Shown here piece by piece: positions 40,252 through 49,600 of a stretch of DNA of 64,000 nt. Numbering within the stretch: the stretch's first letter is position 1; each line of letters opens with the position of its first letter. The notes under the pieces were generated by a model. That model saw only the letters and a program-made list of their open reading frames with translations, ran no database searches and was not told the origin of the DNA. The DNA comes from JAUYQR01 sp963822435 (lineage in GTDB: Bacteria; Pseudomonadota; Alphaproteobacteria; Rhodobacterales; Rhodobacteraceae). Position numbers and translations under genes: made by a program. The stretch spans positions 1-64,000 of the forward strand of contig CAWGHN010000005.1 of NCBI GenBank assembly GCA_963822435.1. Direction: 5' to 3'.

Positions 40252-41244
40252 TTACTGGGCCGCGGCGGCAGCGGCGTAGGCGGGGTTCACGAAGCCGGTG
40301 TAATCGTCAAGCGCTGCGTCGATCCGGCCAGCCTTGACCAGGAAGTCGGCGGTGGTCTTGATCTTCGGTGCGGCACCGGCCAGCCAGGCGTCGCCGGTCT
40401 GGTCGGCCATCGGCAGGAAGGTGAAGCCTTCCAGGATGCCCGGAACCTGGGCAGGATCGGCGCCGGTGGCGGCGGCCAGCGCCTTCACGGGTTCGCTGTC
40501 AGCCGTCCAGGCCGCCGGGTCGGCCAGATACATGCCGTTGACCTTGTCGACCGCCTTCAGGAAGGCCACGACCTTGTCGGTGTTGGCTTCGGCGAAGGCC
40601 TTGTTGACCACCCAGCCGTCATAGGTCGGAAAGCCCCATTCGGCGGTCTGGTCCGCGCCCACCACCAGCGTGCCGGTCTTCAGGATTTCCGACTGCACCG
40701 GTTGCCAGATCCAGGCCGCGTCGATGCTGCCCTGACCCCAGGCGGCGGCGATGTCATCGGGCTTCATGCCGACGATGTTCACGTCCGCCTCGCTCAGGCC
40801 TTCGTGCTGCAAGGCGCCCATCAGCGAATAGTGCGCGGTCGAGCCGATCGGAACGGCCACGGTCTTGCCCTTCAGGTCCGCGACGCTGGCGATGTTGGTC
40901 CCGTTCCGGGCGATCAGCGATTCCGCTTTGCCGATCACGTCCGAGTAGGCGATCAACTGGATATCGAGGCCCGAGCTTGTGCCTATGGCGACGGGCGAGG
41001 AGCCCAGTTCCGACAGCACCACATCGCCCGAGGCCATGGCCGCGATCACGTCGGTTCCGGCGTCGAACTTGCGCCACTCGATTTCCCATCCGGTGGCCTT
41101 GGCCAGTTCGTCCGAGGTGGACAGAAGCTGCATCGGCGTCGGGTTGCCGAAATGACCGATGATGATCTTTTCGGCCATGGCCGAGCCCGCGGTAAGGGCC
41201 AGCGCGGCCGCGCCGATCAGCAGTTTCTTGAAGGTGGGTGTCAT
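40252..41244 (-). CDS. tauA: TauA-type sulfonate-binding protein
   Basis: A 330-aa periplasmic binding protein with signal peptide FKKLLIGAAALALTAGSAMA. Mature part begins EKIIIGHFGNPTPMQLL; GKTVAVPIGSTAHYSLMGAL is the typical TauA/SsuA ligand block. It delivers a sulfonate such as taurine or cysteate to TauBC. The ATG at 41244 overlaps the racemase stop (ATGA). Confidence 0.9.
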   Translation of the reverse strand: MTPTFKKLLIGAAALALTAGSAMAEKIIIGHFGNPTPMQLLSTSDELAKATGWEIEWRKFDAGTDVIAAMASGDVVLSELGSSPVAIGTSSGLDIQLIAYSDVIGKAESLIARNGTNIASVADLKGKTVAVPIGSTAHYSLMGALQHEGLSEADVNIVGMKPDDIAAAWGQGSIDAAWIWQPVQSEILKTGTLVVGADQTAEWGFPTYDGWVVNKAFAEANTDKVVAFLKAVDKVNGMYLADPAAWTADSEPVKALAAATGADPAQVPGILEGFTFLPMADQTGDAWLAGAAPKIKTTADFLVKAGRIDAALDDYTGFVNPAYAAAAAAQ

Positions 41245-42014
41245 GGGGTGGTCTCCTTGTTGGGTCGGGGTTCTGGCGCGGCTGCGCCTTTGGGTGGCGA
41301 TTGCTTCGCCTTGTGTTGGCCTGTGTCACCTAGGGTGGCAAAGGCAATCATGGCGCGGACCAGAAGGTCAAGCGTATCGAAGGTGGCAGCAGCGGGATCG
41401 ACGGCGTCCGCAATCAGGGAAAACTCGGTGCAGGCGACCATCTGGACCTGTGCGCCGTGGGCAAGCAAGGCCGCACTTTCGGCGCGAAGCGCAGAGCGGG
41501 TTGGGGCTGTGACGCCGCCGGCCTTGATCGCGCGGATGATGGCGAGGATGCGGGCGTCGTCATCGGCGTAGATCGGTGTCATGCCGGTTCCGGCGAAGGC
41601 CGCATCGAATAGGCCGGTCAGCCGGGTGGCGGGCGACGCGAGGATGCCCAAGGTGCCGCCTTTCGGCCGAAGGCTGGCCGCGTGGGCGACCGAAAGGGCC
41701 ACCATGTCGATGAAGGGGATGGTGGCGGCGGCCCGGATCGCCGGGGCGTAGTGGTGCGCGGTGTTGCAGGGCATTGCCAGCGCGTCGGCGCCCGCCTGTT
41801 GCAGGCGCTGCGCCATCTGGGCCAGAACCGGGCCGGGGTCTTCGCCGGTGCCCTCGATCAGGTGGCGGATGCGCGATGGCACCTGCGGGTTCTGGTCGAC
41901 GATCAGGGGAATGTGGTCGGCATCGTCCCTGGCGGGGGTGGCGGCGATGACCTTCTGCATCAGAAGCACCGTCGCCTCTGGCCCCATGCCGCCGAGGATG
42001 CCGATACGCTTCAT
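41241..42014 (-). CDS. Aspartate/glutamate racemase family protein (cysteate racemase candidate)
   Basis: A 257-aa protein of the Asp/Glu/hydantoin racemase family. The two catalytic cysteines lie in AMPCNTAHH and MVACTEFSLI; KRIGILGGMGPEATV is the family start. No cofactor is used by the family. Sitting between cuyA and tauA it probably racemises cysteate or a related amino acid so that the stereospecific lyase can use it. The start MKRIGILGG at 42014 is chosen over 42122, whose extra N-terminus overlaps cuyA. Confidence 0.8.
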   Translation of the reverse strand: MKRIGILGGMGPEATVLLMQKVIAATPARDDADHIPLIVDQNPQVPSRIRHLIEGTGEDPGPVLAQMAQRLQQAGADALAMPCNTAHHYAPAIRAAATIPFIDMVALSVAHAASLRPKGGTLGILASPATRLTGLFDAAFAGTGMTPIYADDDARILAIIRAIKAGGVTAPTRSALRAESAALLAHGAQVQMVACTEFSLIADAVDPAAATFDTLDLLVRAMIAFATLGDTGQHKAKQSPPKGAAAPEPRPNKETTP

Positions 42015-42078
42015 CCCGCGCCCCCTGTCCGGGACTGGTGCTGCCTGGCAAAGCGGGCGGCGGGCGGGTGGCACATGG

Positions 42079-43098
42079 CTATTCGGCCGCCTCACGGGCT
42101 GTGTCGGCAAAGACCGCGTCATAGCCGAACAGCGCCGCCGATCCGCCGGTGTGCAGGAACACGACGCGCTCGCCCTTCTTGAAGTGGCCCTTGCGACAAT
42201 AGTCGATCAGCCCCGCCGCGCCCTTGCCGGAATAGACCGGGTCCAGCAGGATGCCTTCCAGTTCCGCAAACATGCGGATCGCCTCCAGCGTATCGGCGCG
42301 CGGGATGCCGTAGCCCGCGCCGACATAGTTGGTGTCGGCCACCACATCCTCGCGCTTGACGACGCCGGGGCAGCCCAGTTTTTCAGCGGTGCGAACGGCG
42401 AGGTTGAAGACGTTTTCCTCTTGCTTGGCCTTGGGCGCGCGGACGCCGAAGCCAAGCAGCGGGATGCCCGCGTTGATCGCCTTCAGCCCGACGATGAGGC
42501 CCGCCTGCGTGCCCGCCGATCCGGTGGCGGTGACAAGGTGGTCGATCACAAGGCCACGGTCGTTGGCCTGACCCACCAGTTCAAAGGCGCAGTTCACATA
42601 GCCGAGCGCGCCGGTCGGGTTCGATCCCCCGCCCGGAATGACATAGACCTTGCGCCCCCCGGCCCGCATGGTTTCGGCCACAGCGTCCATCTCGGCCTGC
42701 ATGTCGACGCCGCCGGGGCGCTTTTCGGTGGTCGCGCCGTGCAGGTGGTCCAGCAGCACGTTGCCGTTTTCGTTGTAGTTGTGGTTGTTCGATCCGGTGC
42801 GGTCTTCCAGCAGGATATGACAGGCCATGCCCAGCTTTGCGGAAAAGGCGGCGGTCTGGCGGGCGTGGTTCGACTGGGTCGCGCCTTGGGTCATCACCAC
42901 GTCGGCGCCCATCGCCTGCGCTTCGGCCATCAGGAATTCCAGCTTGCGGGTCTTGTTGCCGCCGGTCGACAGCCCGGTGCAATCGTCGCGCTTGATCCAG
43001 ATTTCCGGCCCGCCAAGTTCGTGGCTGAGACGGTCAAGCCGTTCCAGCGGGGTCGGAAGATGTGCCAGAAAGACACGGGGAAAGCGCGCAAGATGCAT
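42079..43098 (-). CDS. cuyA: L-cysteate sulfo-lyase CuyA-like (PLP enzyme)
   Basis: A 339-aa fold-type II PLP enzyme of the ACC deaminase/D-cysteine desulfhydrase family. The PLP lysine is in STGGNKTRKLEF, the ring-stacking block is TQGATQSNHARQTA, and IPGGGSNPTGALGY holds the PLP phosphate. CuyA releases sulfite and ammonia from L-cysteate, giving pyruvate. D-cysteine desulfhydrase is the main alternative; the TauABC-like and HpsN-like genes favour CuyA. First gene of the operon, divergent from the LysR regulator. Confidence 0.75.
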   Translation of the reverse strand: MHLARFPRVFLAHLPTPLERLDRLSHELGGPEIWIKRDDCTGLSTGGNKTRKLEFLMAEAQAMGADVVMTQGATQSNHARQTAAFSAKLGMACHILLEDRTGSNNHNYNENGNVLLDHLHGATTEKRPGGVDMQAEMDAVAETMRAGGRKVYVIPGGGSNPTGALGYVNCAFELVGQANDRGLVIDHLVTATGSAGTQAGLIVGLKAINAGIPLLGFGVRAPKAKQEENVFNLAVRTAEKLGCPGVVKREDVVADTNYVGAGYGIPRADTLEAIRMFAELEGILLDPVYSGKGAAGLIDYCRKGHFKKGERVVFLHTGGSAALFGYDAVFADTAREAAE

Positions 43099-43118
43099 TG
43101 TGTGACCCTATTCTAACC

Positions 43119-43165
43119 TTCGCATTTCGACCGTTGCAGCACTGTTGTGCGTTTGCAAATGCGAA
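43119..43165. promoter_or_regulatory. Inverted repeat in the cuyA-LysR intergenic region
   Basis: TTCGCATTT (43119-43127) and AAATGCGAA (43157-43165) are perfect 9-base inverted arms about four helical turns apart. The spacing suits a LysR tetramer looping over the cuyA promoter. Confidence 0.5.
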
Positions 43166-43179
43166 TTTCTCCACCTATC

Positions 43180-43194
43180 ATGCAGATGTTGCAT
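43180..43194. promoter_or_regulatory. LysR box (T-N11-A)
   Basis: ATGCA-GATGT-TGCAT is a perfect dyad and contains T-N11-A, the LysR-type consensus. It lies 16 bases before the regulator ATG, so autoregulation is likely. Confidence 0.6.
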
Positions 43195-43209
43195 ATTAGG
43201 GGGGCGGCG

Positions 43210-44130
43210 ATGCGGCTGGAGTGGCTGGAAGACATTCTGGCGGTTGCCGAAACCGGATCGTTTCAGGAAGCGGCGGAGCGGCGGCGGCTGACGCAATCGG
43301 CCTTTTCGCGCCGGGTGCAGCATATCGAGGAGCAGATCGGCGTCGACCTCTTTGATCGCAGCCGCAAGCCGGTGCAGCTTTTGCCAACGACAGCCGAGCA
43401 GCGCGACCAGATCGCCAAGCTGGCCAACGACCTTCGGCAGTTGGTGGCCGACCTGCGGCGCGGCGCGCGGATGGCGTCGAACCGGATTGCGATTGCCAGC
43501 CAGCACGCACTGACCACCTCGCTGACGCCGTTGATCCTGAAACACATCGACGCGCGGTTGCACGATACCTATGTGCGCCTGCGGTCGGCCAATCTGGACG
43601 AATGTTTTGCGCTTTTGCTGTCGCGGCAGGTCGATATCGCCATCGTCTACCGGTTGCCGGGCGAGGATCACCCGATCAGCGACCGCTTCGTGGAAACCGC
43701 CACAATCGGCAGCGACCGGCTGGTGCCGGTGTTCGACGCCTCGGCCACAGACGGTTTGAACGCGCGGTTTGCGGCGGGCGAATTGCCCTACATCGCCTTT
43801 CCAAGCGAGGTGTTTCTGGGCCAGGTGCTGGAGCGGCTGATCCTGCCCAAGGTGCGCAACCTGTCGCGCCCGATCCCCAAGGCGGAAACCGCGCTGACGC
43901 TGGCGGCGCTGGAACTGGCGGTGGTTGGTGTGGGGGTGGCATGGGTGCCCCATTCGCTTGCACGGGCCCGGATCGCGGATGGAACGCTGGCCGACCTGTC
44001 AGCCACGCTGCCAACCTACCAGCTTGAGGTCACCGCCGTGCGGCTGTTCGGCAGCCCGTGGCCGGTGGCAAACTCGGTCTGGTCCGAAATCGTCGCCTTG
44101 GCGGGACAGGAGCAGGGGGCAGCCGGCTGA
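43210..44130 (+). CDS. LysR-family transcriptional regulator
   Basis: A 306-aa regulator. The N-terminal winged helix reads RLEWLEDILAVAETGSFQEA and RRVQHIEEQIGVDLFDRS; a substrate-binding domain follows (about 95-295). The start at 43210 gives the normal LysR N-terminus. Divergent from the cuyA-racemase-tauABC-hpsN operon, it most likely controls it in response to a sulfonate. Confidence 0.9.
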   Translation: MRLEWLEDILAVAETGSFQEAAERRRLTQSAFSRRVQHIEEQIGVDLFDRSRKPVQLLPTTAEQRDQIAKLANDLRQLVADLRRGARMASNRIAIASQHALTTSLTPLILKHIDARLHDTYVRLRSANLDECFALLLSRQVDIAIVYRLPGEDHPISDRFVETATIGSDRLVPVFDASATDGLNARFAAGELPYIAFPSEVFLGQVLERLILPKVRNLSRPIPKAETALTLAALELAVVGVGVAWVPHSLARARIADGTLADLSATLPTYQLEVTAVRLFGSPWPVANSVWSEIVALAGQEQGAAG

Positions 44131-44148
44131 ACCGCGGGCGACGCGCGG

Positions 44149-46599
44149 TCAGCGGGGGGCAAGGATGTGCGCGATGGCCGACAGGATGATGCCGTTGGTG
44201 TTGATGTCGGTGTAATCGCGCATCTGGGCAAGCGTGTCGGCATAGACGCCCACCGAAAAGCCGTGGTCCGGAATTCGCGCGTTTTCCCGCACGATGGACA
44301 AGAGGCGCATGTTGTAGGGATGGGGGTGGACGGCCTGCCAAAGATACGCGGCCTTGGCGCTGATGATCTCGCTTGCGAAGGGAACGGCGGTGTCGTCGGC
44401 AGCCGGGGGAACGATGGTTTCGACCACCCAGGCATCGCGGCCTTCGCGGTCAAGCCGCAAGCCTGAATAGATGAACCAGGGGGGGCGGTCGATCGGCGCT
44501 TCGGATACGCAGCGCAGCTGGCCGGTCGTCTCGAACCAGCCAAGCTGTGCGTCGAAAAGCGCGTCCAGGATCACCCGTGTCGGGCCGTCAACGCCCAGTT
44601 CGATGGCATGTAGCGCGAAGGGTTCCGTCGAGATCGCCCCCAGGGCGGCGGCCCGGTAAAGGACGGTGATTTCGCTGTCCGGGCTGTCGTCATCCCAGGT
44701 CTGGATCGGCAGGACCGTCTGCCCGAGGAAGGCAAAGCCCGGCACGACGTAATCTGTGCATTGCGATTGCGAAGTGTCCTGCCATCGGCCGAACCGGTTG
44801 GTGAAGTGCCAGCCGGTGCGCACGGAAAGATCGAGGCTCCAGTCCTTGAAGGTCTTTTGCAGCGCGGCGCGGTCGGCCAGCCCCAGCGAAACGGCGCGGC
44901 CAAGGGCGATGCCCAGACGCCCTGCATCGCAGCTGTCAAAGCCGGCAACCGTCGTGCGCAAGGTTTGAGCGGAAAAGTTCGACGGGGGCAGCAGGCCGCC
45001 ATCCAGCCGGTCGGTCGGGATGCTGGCCGCCGCCTTGGCGATGGCCGCGGCGGCATCGGCGCGGTCGATCAGGCGCAGGTCGGCCGCCGCAATCAGGGCG
45101 TTGATCTGCGAGGCCAGATCCCACAGCGTGATCTCGCTGTTGATCCGGCCGTCCGGCGCGGTAGAGACTGTTCCGGCGGCAAGGCCGGTTTCGGGATAGG
45201 TATAGCGCTCAAAATAGCGCCATGCCAGCGCTGCGTCTTCCATCAGACGGGCGCGTTCAGCGGCATCGGGTTGGAAGGCCACCACCGGGTCGGTCTGGCG
45301 ACGGCGGCGCAGCGCCCAGTAGCGGCGGATCAGCGGGTCGCTTGCCATCACCCGGTCGCGCAACGCGGTCACGTCATGCAGGCGGATGTGGCCGCGGCTC
45401 TTGGCATCTTCGATCCGACGCAGCAGCCGCGCCCGCAACGGCGGACTTGCGACGTCGTTTGATGTCACCCTCAGAACGCGGTCGGACTGATCCAGCGTCA
45501 GACGGTCAAGCCGAGTTGCGGCGGTGGCATCGAGTGTGCCGAAATGCATCCGAAGATCGGGGCCAAGGCCGTTCACCTCGGAAGCGCCGATCACGACAGT
45601 CGCGGCGGCCTCGGGGCCGGGTGCGGCCGAAACGGGCACGACGCAATCGGCCAACGGGGCGGCATCGGGCAGGGTCGTCTGCGTGCAGTCGCCCGGTGCG
45701 GCGGCGGCATTCAGCCGGGTGAAGGGCAGGCCGCGCGCTGACAACGCCTGCGCAAAGGCGGCGATGTGGCCTTCGCGGTCGGGCTGGTCAAGCAGAAGGG
45801 CAAGGTCACGCGGCACCGAGGTGCCGCCGAGCTGAAAATAATCGCGCGCAAGGCTGGCGTGAAGCCCGAGGCGGCGCAGGGTGGCGACGATATGGCCGAC
45901 ACCCGCCTCGATGCCCGTGGCCAGATCGGCCCCGGACAGAGCGGCACCGCGCAAAAGCGATATGTGAAGGACGACAACGCGCGGGTCGGGCGAAAGGCTT
46001 TGCAGCGCCTTCTCGAGTGCGGGGTCGAAAAGATCGACCAAAAGCCCACCGGTGATGGTCATCTGATCGCGACCGTCAGGCATGACGGCGGCCGGCTCGG
46101 TGGTTTGGGGGCAGATGATGCGCACCCGAAACCCGGCCGACCGATAAGCGCTGAGGTCCGTCCGCGGGTTGGCTGCATGTTCAAAATAAGTGGTTGTAGG
46201 CAGCGCCGCGTCAGGAACTGATTCGGCTGCCTGAAGGTTCACCTCGGCACGTTTGAATTCATTGGCCGCGCGAAGGTGCCAGTATCTCTGCTCAAGGAAG
46301 AGTGGCGCCGCAATTGATACAACCTCGAGTAGTTCCGGAACGATGGATTCAGAAACAGGCAGTTTCTTCATGCTACCAGGGGTTCTGGAACCGTCCGTAT
46401 AGTGCGAAGCTACTAGGATTGTGGGTTCAGTATTGTTGTGGAAATATTCAAGGACGTTTGAAATGTCGTCAGGCTTCCACGTTGCGGGAATATCCTGCAG
46501 CACGAGGAACGCTACTCCGGGAACCGACGCAGACAGTTTCAGCCCCGGTATCAGGGCCAACGCGGTTGTGGTCAGGAAAAGACGTCGCGTGCAGTCCAT
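44149..46599 (-). CDS. DUF3131 domain-containing exported protein
   Basis: An 816-aa protein. The N-terminus (RRLFLTTTALALIPGLKLSA) is a signal peptide with twin-Arg-like start. Residues about 30-430 form a domain of unknown type, with GGLLVDLFDPALEKAL and DPRVVVLHISLLRG. Residues about 450-810 match DUF3131: AWRYFERYTYPETGLAAGTV, SEITLWDLASQINALI, and a C-terminal HPHPYNMRLL. The fold is an alpha/alpha toroid like glycoside hydrolases. It diverges from a large glycosyltransferase 87 bp away and is probably its periplasmic partner. The same frame is open for another 2 kb upstream, but that is antisense of the glycosyltransferase. Confidence 0.8.
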   Translation of the reverse strand: MDCTRRLFLTTTALALIPGLKLSASVPGVAFLVLQDIPATWKPDDISNVLEYFHNNTEPTILVASHYTDGSRTPGSMKKLPVSESIVPELLEVVSIAAPLFLEQRYWHLRAANEFKRAEVNLQAAESVPDAALPTTTYFEHAANPRTDLSAYRSAGFRVRIICPQTTEPAAVMPDGRDQMTITGGLLVDLFDPALEKALQSLSPDPRVVVLHISLLRGAALSGADLATGIEAGVGHIVATLRRLGLHASLARDYFQLGGTSVPRDLALLLDQPDREGHIAAFAQALSARGLPFTRLNAAAAPGDCTQTTLPDAAPLADCVVPVSAAPGPEAAATVVIGASEVNGLGPDLRMHFGTLDATAATRLDRLTLDQSDRVLRVTSNDVASPPLRARLLRRIEDAKSRGHIRLHDVTALRDRVMASDPLIRRYWALRRRRQTDPVVAFQPDAAERARLMEDAALAWRYFERYTYPETGLAAGTVSTAPDGRINSEITLWDLASQINALIAAADLRLIDRADAAAAIAKAAASIPTDRLDGGLLPPSNFSAQTLRTTVAGFDSCDAGRLGIALGRAVSLGLADRAALQKTFKDWSLDLSVRTGWHFTNRFGRWQDTSQSQCTDYVVPGFAFLGQTVLPIQTWDDDSPDSEITVLYRAAALGAISTEPFALHAIELGVDGPTRVILDALFDAQLGWFETTGQLRCVSEAPIDRPPWFIYSGLRLDREGRDAWVVETIVPPAADDTAVPFASEIISAKAAYLWQAVHPHPYNMRLLSIVRENARIPDHGFSVGVYADTLAQMRDYTDINTNGIILSAIAHILAPR

Positions 46600-46686
46600 G
46601 ACGGTGGGCGGCTCCTGTCTTGGCGCGGTTGGCCCCGGTCGTGGCAAGCACGACGCGCGCGGCGTGTCGGACCGGAGTGTCGGTCC

Positions 46687-49600
46687 ATGACGAACATCAT
46701 CCCATTCGGACCTGCGCGCGAAGCGAACGTCAAGAAGGTCTTTGCGGCAACGTCGCGGCGGCGCGGCAATATCGCGCGCCTGGTCCTTGGTGCTGTCGTT
46801 GCACTGCTTGTCTTTGCGGTGGTGGACATGGCGTTGCGGCTGCTGGCGCTGCCAAATGCCGGACCGCCGGTCGCCTTGCAGCCGGGGCAGTTCGACCCAG
46901 CCGCCGAGGCGGTGCTTTACACACTGCAGGACGGGCCGCGCGACAGTTGCCAGAACGTAGATCCGGGCGGCACCAGCGTGGGCGCCTACCTTCCGGCCGA
47001 CGACCTGACCGCGCGGACCGCGCTTTTGGCGCATTGCGCCGGCGTCGACCGGGTGTTTGCGGAATCGCTGGCGTTCGGGGTCGACGCCGGAGCGGTGATA
47101 TCGCTGGCGTCGGACGAGTGGAGCGAACGCCTTGCCACGATCGGACGCCCTGTCTTTGTGATGCTGACCGCCGGGTTCGCCACGCCGGATGGCGGCAAGC
47201 GCACGCTGATGATCCCCGCCGCTGTCCGCAAGCGCCTGTTGCAGGACATTTCGCGCCAATGGCCAGCGGGGACCAGTCTGTGTCTGGACCTGTCGGGCAA
47301 TCCCGATGTGCTGGCCGATGATGTCACCGCGCTCCTTGCCGCCTTGCGCCCGATGGCCTTGGCACGGGACGGACAGTTGTGCGTAGCTGGCACCGTCGAT
47401 GCTGCGTTCCTGCGCGACGCCGGGGTAATCGCGGCGGCGGACGTGGTGCTTGCAAAGGGGTTCCGCGCGCCGGGGCGGCTGCCGTTGCCTCTTGCACCGC
47501 AGCCGTGGTTCGAGGCGGCGGTGGCACCTTTGTTGCAAGCGGTGCCGGCGACCAAGCTGGTGGTGGCGCTTGGCACCTTCGGAGTGCAGACCGATGCCGC
47601 GACCGGCCGGGCCGAAGACGTCGCCTATGCAACCGCGCTGGCGCGCACGCGAGCTGCCGAAGGCAGCGTCACGGTTGACCGCGATGCACTGAACGCCGAG
47701 CTTGCCTTTGCCGGACCTGATGGCCGCGCCGCGCGGATCACGTTGCTGGACGGGTTGTCCTTTGCCAACCAGATGACGGCGCTTGCCCCAGATACCGCGC
47801 TGGCGCTGTGGCCGATCGGGTCCGAAGATCCGGCGGTCTGGTCGCTGATCGCGGGCGACGACGTCCAGACCGCCCTGACCCGGCCGATCACCCTGGACCG
47901 ACAGGTGCTGCTGTCGGGAACCGGGCCGGTCGCGCTTCAGGTCGATGAGGCGGCTGTCGGGCGCCGCGACGTGACCATTGATCCGCAGAGCGGCCGGGTT
48001 GTCGAACAGGCTTACCGCGCCCTGCCCTCGCCCCATGTTCTGACGCGGTTCGACGGTGGCGTTGCGGATGCGGTGCTGATCGCGTTCGACGGGCTGCCGC
48101 CGATCGACAACCTGTCGGACGTGCTGTTGCAACTGGCGCATTTCGGGGTGCGCGCGACGTTCGCGGTGACCGCATCCGAGGTTGTCGCCAACCCGGATGT
48201 GGTGCGCAGGCTGATCGTCGCAGGACATGCGGTGGCGCTGTCGGATGTCGGCGAACTTGCGGGAAGCGGGCTTTACGGCACCGTCTCGCGGTTCCGCGAC
48301 CGCGCCGCGACAATGGCGCTTGCCGGTGAAACAGACTGGCGCGCCGTGTTGGCCGAAACCTGGGGCAAGGGCGACATCATGCCCACCTCGACCGACGAAT
48401 TCGCCACACTCGTCGCGCTGCAAAAGCAGGGCCGTCTGCGGCTGCCAGAGGGCGAGCGGGTTCCGTCCGACCCCGACACGGCGGCGCAATTTGCTGAACG
48501 TCTGGTCAGCACGGTGTTTCTGGAAGGCTCGCAACTGGTGCGGTTCGACCTTTCGAGGAACGAGCTGCAAGCCACCCTCGCCGCGCTGCCGGTGGTGCTT
48601 CAGGCCTTTGAAACGGCGGGGGCAAGTTTCATCACACCCGACGATCTTGCCCGACCCGCAGGCGGCGTGGCGATGTACGAAGCGCGCGATCTGGCAACCC
48701 TGCGCGACCGGATCTATGTGTGGACGCTGCTCAAGGCCGACCGCTTTGTGGCGGTGGCGTTCCTGATCCTGCTCGTGGTTGCGATGGTCCGGTCAAGCGT
48801 GTTTCTGGCGCTTGCGCATCTGCGCCGCCCGCGCGACACAATAGACCCGACCTGGGTGCCCGGCGTGACCGTGATCATCCCGGCCTTCAACGAAGGCAAA
48901 GTCATCGAGACCTGCATCCAGTCGATCTTTGCCAACGATTACCCAGACCTTCGGATCATCGTGGTCGACGATGGGTCGCAGGACGAAACCGCCTCCCTGG
49001 TGGCAGCGATGGCCGCGAAAGACCGGCGTATCTGGCTGGTCAGGCAGGACAATTCGGGCAAGTGGGCAGCGGCAAACACCGCGCTGCGTTATGTGATGAC
49101 GCGGTTCTTTGTGGTGATTGACGCGGATTCGTCGGTCGGAAGCGATGCGATCCGCTGGCTGGTGCAACCCTTTGCCGAGCCGACCGTCGGGGCCGTGTCG
49201 GGCGTCGTCGAGGTTGGCAATACCCGCAACTGGCTGACCTGGTGCCAGAATCTGGAGTATCTGGTCAGCCAGAATATCCACCGACGCGCCTATGAGACAT
49301 TTGACGGGATCTTTGTCGTGCCAGGTGCCATCGGCGCGTGGCGCACCGATGCGGTCATTGCGGCCGGACTGTTTTCCGGCGAGACGATCACCGAGGACGC
49401 CGACCTTACGCTGGCCGTTCACCGCGCAGGTTACCGGATTGTCATGGCCGAACGGGCGCGCGCCTTTACCGAAGCACCGGAACGCCTTTCCCCCTTCATG
49501 TCGCAACGCTTGCGCTGGTCGCTTGGCATGTTGCAGACGTCGTGGAAGCATCGCTTGGCCATTCGCGAAGGTCATCCGGTCGGCTTCATCTCGATCATCT

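Noticed and set aside
46600..48570. N-terminal extension of the DUF3131 frame
   Set aside because: It is antisense to the glycosyltransferase, and a signal peptide starts at 46599.
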